Shown in pieces: positions 58,409-64,000 of a stretch of 64,000 bases of DNA. The DNA lies in contig NZ_JAIHON010000010.1 of assembly GCF_021173675.1 (NCBI RefSeq), forward strand, positions 349,211-413,210. Direction: 5' to 3'. The notes under the pieces were generated by a model that ran no database searches, had not been told where the DNA came from, and was given only the letters and a program-made list of their open reading frames with translations. The translations under genes were made by a program, and so were the position numbers. The DNA comes from Streptomyces lincolnensis. Its GTDB lineage: Bacteria; Actinomycetota; Actinomycetes; Streptomycetales; Streptomycetaceae. How positions within the stretch are numbered: the stretch's first letter is position 1; every line of letters begins with the position of its first letter.

Positions 58409-58432
58409 TGAAGCGTTCTTTGAATCGTTTCA
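58409..58432. promoter_or_regulatory. Degenerate LacI-type half-operators near rhaI
   Basis: TGAATCGTTTCA (58421-58432) differs at one base from the perfect TGAAACGTTTCA. TGAAGCGTTCTT (58409-58420) is a weaker neighbour. Together with the perfect site at 58537 they may allow cooperative repression. Confidence 0.5.
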
Positions 58433-58536
58433 GGGAACGTATCCGCATCCCTGGAAGCGCGTCAAGACGCCGTCGCGAAACGAATCGAATCTCCTGCACG
58501 ACCCCTTGACTGAGTCCCGGGTGACCCTCACGATGC

Positions 58537-58552
58537 CGTGAAACGTTTCACG
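58537..58552. promoter_or_regulatory. Perfect LacI-family operator between rhaI and the MFS gene
   Basis: CGTGAAACGTTTCACG is a perfect 16-bp palindrome with the central CG typical of LacI-family sites, lying in the divergent region. It probably controls both the rha operon and the MFS-GH78 pair; the regulator gene is outside the window. Confidence 0.8.
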
Positions 58553-58637
58553 CGGATCGTCGTGAATGACACGTGTCACCACGGTGGTCATTCCACGACT
58601 CGCCGATCGTCCCCTTCCCCTCTCGAAAGGCCGCCTG

Positions 58638-59942
58638 ATGAGCAACGACGCCATCGTCAGCGGATTCCCCGAGCAGCCCCGAGTGACCCGCGCCCAGTGG
58701 CGCCTGGCCGTCCTCTCCGGCATGGCCTCCTACCTGGACTCCGGCATCATCGTCTCCTCCGGTGTGGCGCTGGGCCTGTGGCAGGACCGTTTCCACCTGT
58801 CGTCCTGGGGCCTGGGCGCGCTGAGCGCGGCCCTCACCTTCTCGATCGCCGTCGGTTCCCTGATCGGCGGCCGCCTCGCCGACCGCTTCGGCCGCAGGCG
58901 GGTGTACGGGATCGACATCCTGGTCTACGCCGTCGGCGCGGCCATCCTGGTCCTCGCGCCCAACAGCACGTTCCTCTTCGCCGGAATGATCATCGGCGGT
59001 CTCGCCGCCGGCGCGGACCTGCCGACCTCGCTCGCCATGGTCTCCGAGCACTCCCCGCGCTCGGTCCGCGGCCGTCTCATCGGTGCGACTCAGACCATGT
59101 GGGTCGCCGGCATCGCGGTCGCCATCCTCGTCGGCTTCGCCACCTCCACGCTCGGCTACCTCTCGGCGCAGATCCTCTTCGCCCACCTCGCCGTCGTGGC
59201 GGTGGTCAGCTGGGTGCTGCGCAACCGCATGCGGCTGTCCCCGGTGCTGGAGGACGCCGAGCGGGGCGGGGGAGCAGAGGGCATCGACGCCAAGGGGCTA
59301 CGGCGCCTCACATCGCGACCGATCCTCGTCCCGCTCCTCGCCACCGGCGGCTTCTACCTCGCCTGGAACCTCGCCGCCAACACCATGGGCCAGTACGGCA
59401 CCTACTTCCTCACCACCGTCAGCGGCGCCTCCCAGACCCTGGCCACCGGTCTGAGCCTGGCCACCCTGCCGCTCGGCCTGGCCTGCTCGCTCGTCTTCGT
59501 ACGGCTGGCCGACACGCCGTGGCGCGACCGCCTGTTCTACGTCTGCGCCGCCCTCCAGGTCCTCGCCTTCGCCGTGGCCGCCGCGACCGGCGGTGCCGTG
59601 ATGGCGGCGATGATCTTCTTCCTGCTGCTCTACAACGTCGTCAACCAGTTCGCCGGCGAGGCCAACTACAAGATCTGGTCCCAGGAGGCGTTCCCCGAGG
59701 AACTGCGTGCCACCACACAGGGCCTCACCTACGGCGTCAGCCGGACCCTGTGCGGTCTGGCCGGCCTCGCCACGCCGGCGCTGATGCACGCCAGTGGCTC
59801 GGCGGTCCTGTGGCTCAGCACGCTGTGCGTCGCCGTCTCCGGCCTCGTCGGTGTCGTGATCGTCCGCCGTATCGCCCCGCAAGGAGCGGGCGTGGCCGTC
59901 CGCGACGCCGTCTCCCCACCCCGGAAGGAAGCCCTGCGTTGA
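58638..59942 (+). CDS. MFS transporter, predicted L-rhamnose importer
   Basis: 434 aa with about 12 helices. It has YLDSGIIVSSGVALGLWQD in helix 1, GGRLADRFGRRRVYG as motif A, GGLAAGADLPTSLAMVSEH, and EANYKIWSQEAFPEELRATTQG in the second half. Homology is to sugar-porter-like MFS proteins (PF00083). ATG 58638 has GAAAGG upstream. It is divergent from rhaI and followed by the GH78 gene, so rhamnose or rhamnosides are the likely cargo. Confidence 0.88.
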   Translation: MSNDAIVSGFPEQPRVTRAQWRLAVLSGMASYLDSGIIVSSGVALGLWQDRFHLSSWGLGALSAALTFSIAVGSLIGGRLADRFGRRRVYGIDILVYAVGAAILVLAPNSTFLFAGMIIGGLAAGADLPTSLAMVSEHSPRSVRGRLIGATQTMWVAGIAVAILVGFATSTLGYLSAQILFAHLAVVAVVSWVLRNRMRLSPVLEDAERGGGAEGIDAKGLRRLTSRPILVPLLATGGFYLAWNLAANTMGQYGTYFLTTVSGASQTLATGLSLATLPLGLACSLVFVRLADTPWRDRLFYVCAALQVLAFAVAAATGGAVMAAMIFFLLLYNVVNQFAGEANYKIWSQEAFPEELRATTQGLTYGVSRTLCGLAGLATPALMHASGSAVLWLSTLCVAVSGLVGVVIVRRIAPQGAGVAVRDAVSPPRKEALR

Positions 59943-59982
59943 GCCCCGACCGCCTCCCGTCCCCCCACCAGGAAGTGATCGC

Positions 59983-62628
59983 GTGAACGTCACCGCCCCC
60001 GTGCTGGAACACCACCGCGAACCGCTCGGCATCGGTGAGCCCCGGCCGCGCCTGAGCTGGCGTACGGAGACGGACACCCCGGACTGGGCGCAGGAGGCGT
60101 ACCGGATCGAGGTCACGGACGCCGACGGCACCGTCCTCGTCGACACCGGGCGCGTGGAGAGCGCTGCGTCCGTCCTGGTCGACTGGCCGGGCGAGCCGCT
60201 GGGCTCCCGGGCCCGGGTCGGTGTACGCGTCCAGGTGTGGGGCACCGGCGGCGAGGCGTCCGCCTGGTCGCCGGTCACCCACGCGGAGACGGGACTGCTC
60301 ACCCGTACCGACTGGACCGCGCGCCCCGTCACCCCGGACCGCGAACCCGCCGACGGACCCCTGCCTCCCGCCCTCCTGCGCCGCGACGTCCGCCTCGACA
60401 AGCCGGTCGCCTCCGCCCGCCTGTACGTCACCGCGTACGGCGTCTACGAGGCCGAGATCAACGGCACCCGCGTCGGCGACCACGTCCTCGCCCCCGGCTG
60501 GACCTCCTACCACCACCGCCTGCGCTACCAGACCTTCGACGTGACCACCCTGCTCACCGAGGGCGACAACACCCTCGGCGCCCTCCTCGGCGAGGGCTGG
60601 TACACCGGCCACCTCGGCTTCCACGGCGGCCGCCGCCACGTCTACGGCGACCGGCGCGCCCTCCTCGCCCAGTTGGAGGTCACCCACCCCGACAACACGG
60701 TCACCACCGTCGTCACCGACGACGGCTGGCGCACCACGACCGGCCCGCTCCTGCGTTCCGAGCTCTACGACGGCGAGGCCTACGACGCCCGACGGGCCCG
60801 GCCCGGCTGGTCCGCCCCCGGCCACGACACCACCGACTGGTCACCCGTCACCGAACTCCCGCCGCCCGACGCCGAGTTGGTGGCACCGACGGGCCCGCCC
60901 GTACGCCGCACCCAGACCCTGGCCCCCGTCGACGTGATCACGACGCCCTCCGGCCGGACCGTCCTCGACTTCGGCCAGAACCTGGTGGGCCGCCTGCGTA
61001 TCCGCGTCTCCGGACCGGCCGGTCACACCCTCACCCTGCGCCACGCCGAGGTTCTCGAACACGGCGAACTCGGGGTACGGCCCCTGCGCCTGGCCCGCGC
61101 CACCGACACCTACACACTGAGCGGCCACGGCACCGAGACCTACGAGCCGCACTTCACCTTCCACGGCTTCCGCTACGCCGAGATCGAGAACTGGCCCGGC
61201 GACCTCGACCCGACGGCCGTCGAGGCGGTCGTCCTGCACACCGACATGGCCCGCACCGGCTGGTTCGAGTCCTCCCACGACCTGGTGAACCGGCTCCACG
61301 AGAACGTCGTCTGGGGCATGCGCGGCAACTTCCTCGACATCCCCACCGACTGCCCGCAACGCGACGAACGCCTCGGCTGGACCGGCGACATCCAGGTCTT
61401 CGCCCCCACCGCGTCCTTCCTCCACGACTGCTCCGGCATGCTCACCGGCTGGCTGCGCGACCTCGCCGCCGAACAGCTCGCCCGCCCCGACGGCGTACCG
61501 CCGCTCGTCGTCCCCGACATCCTGGGCGACGCCTTCGGCGGCACCCCGCACGCGGTCTGGGCGGACGTGGCCGTCCTGGTGCCCTGGACCCTCTACCGCC
61601 GCTTCGGCGACCTGGACGTGCTGCGCACCCAGTACCCGAGCATGCGCGCCTGGATGGAGACCGCCGCCCGGCTGACCGAGGAGGGCGGCGGACTGTGGCG
61701 GCAGACCTTCCAGCTCGGCGACTGGCTCGACCCGGCCGCCCCGCCGGACAACCCCGGCGAGGCCCGCACCGACGGTGACCTCGTCGCGAACGCCTACGTC
61801 GTCCGCTCGGCCGATGTCCTCGCCGAGACCGCCCTCCTGCTCGGCGAGAAGGACGACGCCACCCGCTACGAGCACCTCGCCCGCTCGGTCCGGGCCGCCT
61901 TCGCCGACGAGTTCCTCACCCCGGCCGGCCGGCTGTCCAGCGACGCGCAGACGGCGTACGCCCTGGCCCTGTGCTTCGCGCTGCTGCCCACGGAACGTCA
62001 GCGCCGGGGCGCGGGGGAGCGGCTGGCCCGGATCGTGCGCCGGGCGGAGTTCCGTATCGCCACCGGCTTCGCCGGCACACCGCTGATCTGCGACGCGCTC
62101 TGCGAGGCGGGCGAGCCGCAACTCGCGTACCGCATGCTCCTGGAAGAGGGCTGCCCGTCCTGGCTCTACCCGGTCACCATGGGCGCCACGACGGTCTGGG
62201 AGCGCTGGGACTCCATGCTCCCCGACGGGACGATCAACCCCGGCGAGATGACCTCGTTCAACCACTACGCCCTCGGCGCGGTCGCCGACTGGCTGCACCG
62301 CACGGTCGCCGGACTGGAGGCCGCCGAGCCGGGCTGGCGCAGGCTGCGGATCGCCCCCGTGCCCGGCGGCGGCCTGACCCACGCCAAGGCCGCGCACGAG
62401 ACGCCGTACGGCAGGGCGGAGGCGGGCTGGCACGTCGAGGACGGCACGCTGGTGGTCGACGCCCTGGTGCCGCCGAACACTCGGGCCGACATCCTGCTCC
62501 CCGGTGAGACCGACCCCTTCGAGGTCGGCTCGGGCCGGCACACCTTCCGAAGGCCCTACGCCGCCCCCGTCTGGCCGCCGACCGGGATCCGCCACCCCTT
62601 CGCGTCACCGGGGGAAGAGGAGGCCTGA
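59983..62628 (+). CDS. GH78 alpha-L-rhamnosidase
   Basis: 881 aa. The N-terminal beta domain (about 1-150) has RPRLSWRTETDTPDWAQEAY. The rhamnosidase core has LGEGWYTGHLG, the hallmark DIPTDCPQRDERLGWTGD (catalytic acid Glu), DWLDPAAPPDNPGEA and NPGEMTSFNHYALGAVADWL. No signal peptide is visible, so it probably acts in the cytoplasm on imported rhamnosides. GTG 59983 is used. It follows the MFS gene by 40 bp. Confidence 0.96.
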   Translation: MNVTAPVLEHHREPLGIGEPRPRLSWRTETDTPDWAQEAYRIEVTDADGTVLVDTGRVESAASVLVDWPGEPLGSRARVGVRVQVWGTGGEASAWSPVTHAETGLLTRTDWTARPVTPDREPADGPLPPALLRRDVRLDKPVASARLYVTAYGVYEAEINGTRVGDHVLAPGWTSYHHRLRYQTFDVTTLLTEGDNTLGALLGEGWYTGHLGFHGGRRHVYGDRRALLAQLEVTHPDNTVTTVVTDDGWRTTTGPLLRSELYDGEAYDARRARPGWSAPGHDTTDWSPVTELPPPDAELVAPTGPPVRRTQTLAPVDVITTPSGRTVLDFGQNLVGRLRIRVSGPAGHTLTLRHAEVLEHGELGVRPLRLARATDTYTLSGHGTETYEPHFTFHGFRYAEIENWPGDLDPTAVEAVVLHTDMARTGWFESSHDLVNRLHENVVWGMRGNFLDIPTDCPQRDERLGWTGDIQVFAPTASFLHDCSGMLTGWLRDLAAEQLARPDGVPPLVVPDILGDAFGGTPHAVWADVAVLVPWTLYRRFGDLDVLRTQYPSMRAWMETAARLTEEGGGLWRQTFQLGDWLDPAAPPDNPGEARTDGDLVANAYVVRSADVLAETALLLGEKDDATRYEHLARSVRAAFADEFLTPAGRLSSDAQTAYALALCFALLPTERQRRGAGERLARIVRRAEFRIATGFAGTPLICDALCEAGEPQLAYRMLLEEGCPSWLYPVTMGATTVWERWDSMLPDGTINPGEMTSFNHYALGAVADWLHRTVAGLEAAEPGWRRLRIAPVPGGGLTHAKAAHETPYGRAEAGWHVEDGTLVVDALVPPNTRADILLPGETDPFEVGSGRHTFRRPYAAPVWPPTGIRHPFASPGEEEA

Positions 62629-62650
62629 CGCGAGGAAGAGGAGGCCTGAC
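62613..62650 (+). repeat. Tandem duplication across the GH78 stop codon
   Basis: GGAAGAGGAGGCCTGAC occurs at 62613-62629 and 62634-62650. The first copy contains the stop codon, so the second is untranslated; it looks like a slippage duplication. Confidence 0.8.
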
Positions 62651-62656
62651 ACACGG

Positions 62657-62692
62657 CGAGGGGGCCGAGCGGCAATCCGCTCGGCCCCCTCG
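62657..62692 (+). terminator. Strong terminator of the MFS-GH78 unit
   Basis: Perfect 16-bp stem CGAGGGGGCCGAGCGG/CCGCTCGGCCCCCTCG with a CAAT loop, 28 bases after the GH78 stop and before the convergent small secreted protein gene. Confidence 0.9.
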
Positions 62693-62713
62693 TTCCGTTT
62701 CCCGCGCTGGGCC

Positions 62714-63100
62714 TCAGTTGGTGATCGTCACACAGGGCAGCCCCACACTCGCGCCCCCACGGAAGCCCTCCGCACAGAGCCGGGTACCCGCCGGGAAGTG
62801 CCGCTGCGGGTACGCCTGGTCGCGGTAGGTCCGGAACGCGGCGACGTCCTCCACCTTGGTGTGGGCGCTCCAGCCGTTGGTCGTCCACACGCGTGCGCTG
62901 ATCCGGTGCGGCTGGTTGGTGTTGGTCACCGACACCTCGACCCGGCCCAGGTAGGTGCCCGTGTCGTAGGTCTCGATACAGACCGAGTGGTTGCACCACT
63001 TCCCGGCGGCCGCCGCGGGCGGCCCCACGGCGATGACACAGCCGAGAGCCGCGACCATCGCGGCGAATCCGGAGACGATCTTCTTCATGACCTGGTGCAT
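62714..63100 (-). CDS. Small secreted protein with four cysteines
   Basis: 128 aa from ATG 63100; ATG 63088 (MKKIVSG) is an alternative that gives a more standard signal peptide. A signal sequence ends near AAAA/GKWC. The mature part is about 95 residues with cysteines in KWCNHSVCIET, TRLCAEGF and LPCVTI, suggesting two disulfides. It lies between the GH78 gene and the second rhaI. I do not recognise the family. Confidence 0.7.
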   Translation of the reverse strand: MHQVMKKIVSGFAAMVAALGCVIAVGPPAAAAGKWCNHSVCIETYDTGTYLGRVEVSVTNTNQPHRISARVWTTNGWSAHTKVEDVAAFRTYRDQAYPQRHFPAGTRLCAEGFRGGASVGLPCVTITN

Positions 63101-63189
63101 GGCAGGCGACCTCGTGATCCCGTCGGTAGATTCTCCCGGGACCTCGCGGCCCCAGGCATCCCAACGCCGGGCAAGATCATGAGTTACGG

Positions 63190-64000
63190 CTATGCCCCCC
63201 AGCCGGCCTGCTGACCGCCGACCCGCTCTTCTACGATCTTCTCGGCCCAGCCGGAGCGCCGGTAGGCGGCGATGGGGTCGGGGTCGAGGCCCATCTCCTC
63301 GCGCAGCTCGGCGAGCAGGGGTCGTACGTCGGTGTTGTAGGCGTCCATGATCACGGCGTTGGCTTCGAGGACGTCCCCGGTCCTCTGGGCCTCACCGAGG
63401 GCTTGCCGGTCGACCAGCAGCGCTTTCGCCGTGGCTTCCTGGACGTTCATCACGGAGCGGATGATGGCGGGGATCTTGGCTTCGATGTTGTGGCACTGGT
63501 CGAGCATGAAAGCCACGTCGGGGGTGAAGCCGCCACCTCGCACGACCTCGTACATGATCCGGAACAGCTGGAAGGGATCCGCGGCGCCGACCATGAGGTC
63601 GTCGTCGGCGTAGAAGCGGGAGTTGAAGTCGAACCCGCCGAGCTTCTGTTCCCGGAGCAGGGTGGCGACGATGAATTCGATGTTGGTGCCCGGGGCGTGG
63701 TGTCCGGTGTCGACCACGACCTGCGCCTTCTCGCCGAGCTTGAGACAGTGCGCGTAGGCGGTGCCCCAGTCCGGCACATCCGTCGAGTAGAAGGCGGGCT
63801 CGAAGAACTTGTACTCCAGCAGCATCCGCTGCCCGTCCCCGAGCCGCTCGTACACCTCGGCCAGTCCCTCGGTGAGCCGGTCCTGCCGCTCGCGGATGTC
63901 GTCCTGCCCGGGATAGTTCGTCCCGTCGGCGAACCACAGCTTCAGATCGCTGGATCCGGTGGCGTCCATGATGTCGACGCACTCCAGCAGATGGTCGACG
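63190..64000 (-). CDS. rhaI: L-rhamnose isomerase, second copy, 5' end outside window
   Basis: The visible C-terminal part matches the first copy without gaps at an offset of 6,025 bp. The differences are few, such as LTEGL for LAEGL, FTPDV for FGPDV and ALGEAQRTGDVLEAN for ALAEAQRSGDVLDAN. Two long stretches are identical: 146 bases (copy 2 positions 63548-63693) and the last 120 or more bases to the window end. It encodes the same metal-binding segments and ends in the same WAEKIVEERVGGQQAGWGA. Confidence 0.95.
   Translation of the reverse strand, partial: VDHLLECVDIMDATGSSDLKLWFADGTNYPGQDDIRERQDRLTEGLAEVYERLGDGQRMLLEYKFFEPAFYSTDVPDWGTAYAHCLKLGEKAQVVVDTGHHAPGTNIEFIVATLLREQKLGGFDFNSRFYADDDLMVGAADPFQLFRIMYEVVRGGGFTPDVAFMLDQCHNIEAKIPAIIRSVMNVQEATAKALLVDRQALGEAQRTGDVLEANAVIMDAYNTDVRPLLAELREEMGLDPDPIAAYRRSGWAEKIVEERVGGQQAGWGA

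Overview
The window is chromosomal DNA of a Streptomyces or a very close relative. It is extremely GC-rich, uses many GTG starts, packs genes into ATGA/GTGA-overlapping operons, and carries typical Streptomyces families: a nickel operon with a Nur-like box, a paaABCDE operon, YheO-type and LacI regulators, GH35/GH62/GH78 glycosidases, and the common intergenic GGGGCGCGGGGAACTGCGCG repeat. I saw no tRNA, rRNA, CRISPR array, transposase or integrase.

Layout. 1-8.7 kb: end of a urea-type ABC ATPase gene, then metE behind a cobalamin riboswitch, divergent from a five-gene nickel/peptide-type ABC operon; the shared region holds a Nur-like box. 8.7-12.8 kb: phenylacetyl-CoA epoxidase operon paaABCDE, whose reductase has an unusual low-complexity N-terminus. 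12.8-19.5 kb: leftward galactoside operon (MFS, two GH35 enzymes, LacI regulator) behind a perfect 22-bp palindrome. 19.6-32.3 kb: ordinary regulatory and transport genes (YheO-type regulator plus PLP lyase, cupin, AraC plus VOC, MDR oxidoreductase, MoxR ATPase plus VWA protein, TetR, MacB-like exporter, betaine-type permeases and binding protein).

32.3-49.1 kb looks like an accessory block. Its left edge has fragments of trypco2 and TPR-like genes, then a membrane protein of unknown function and a GH62 arabinofuranosidase gene broken by two one-base deletions. Next comes a locus with a secreted beta-helix enzyme, an aldo/keto reductase, two dehydrogenases, a sugar ABC importer, an enolase-superfamily dehydratase, a mutarotase, a lactonase and a GntR regulator. 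This set matches the non-phosphorylating L-fucose route. Three of its promoter regions share a nearly identical 18-bp element centred on CATACGTATG. The ATPase expected for the betaine-type permeases at 30 kb lies on the far side of the block, at 49.1-50.3 kb.

50.6-64 kb is L-rhamnose catabolism, read leftward as rhaI, rhaD-type aldolase/dehydrogenase, rhaB, lutA, lutB, lutC. Rhamnose would go to rhamnulose, rhamnulose-1-phosphate, then dihydroxyacetone phosphate plus lactaldehyde, L-lactate and pyruvate. An MFS importer and a GH78 rhamnosidase diverge from rhaI. A second, nearly identical rhaI begins 6,025 bp further on and runs out of the window. The fucose route would also be expected to yield lactate or lactaldehyde, so lutABC may serve both pathways.
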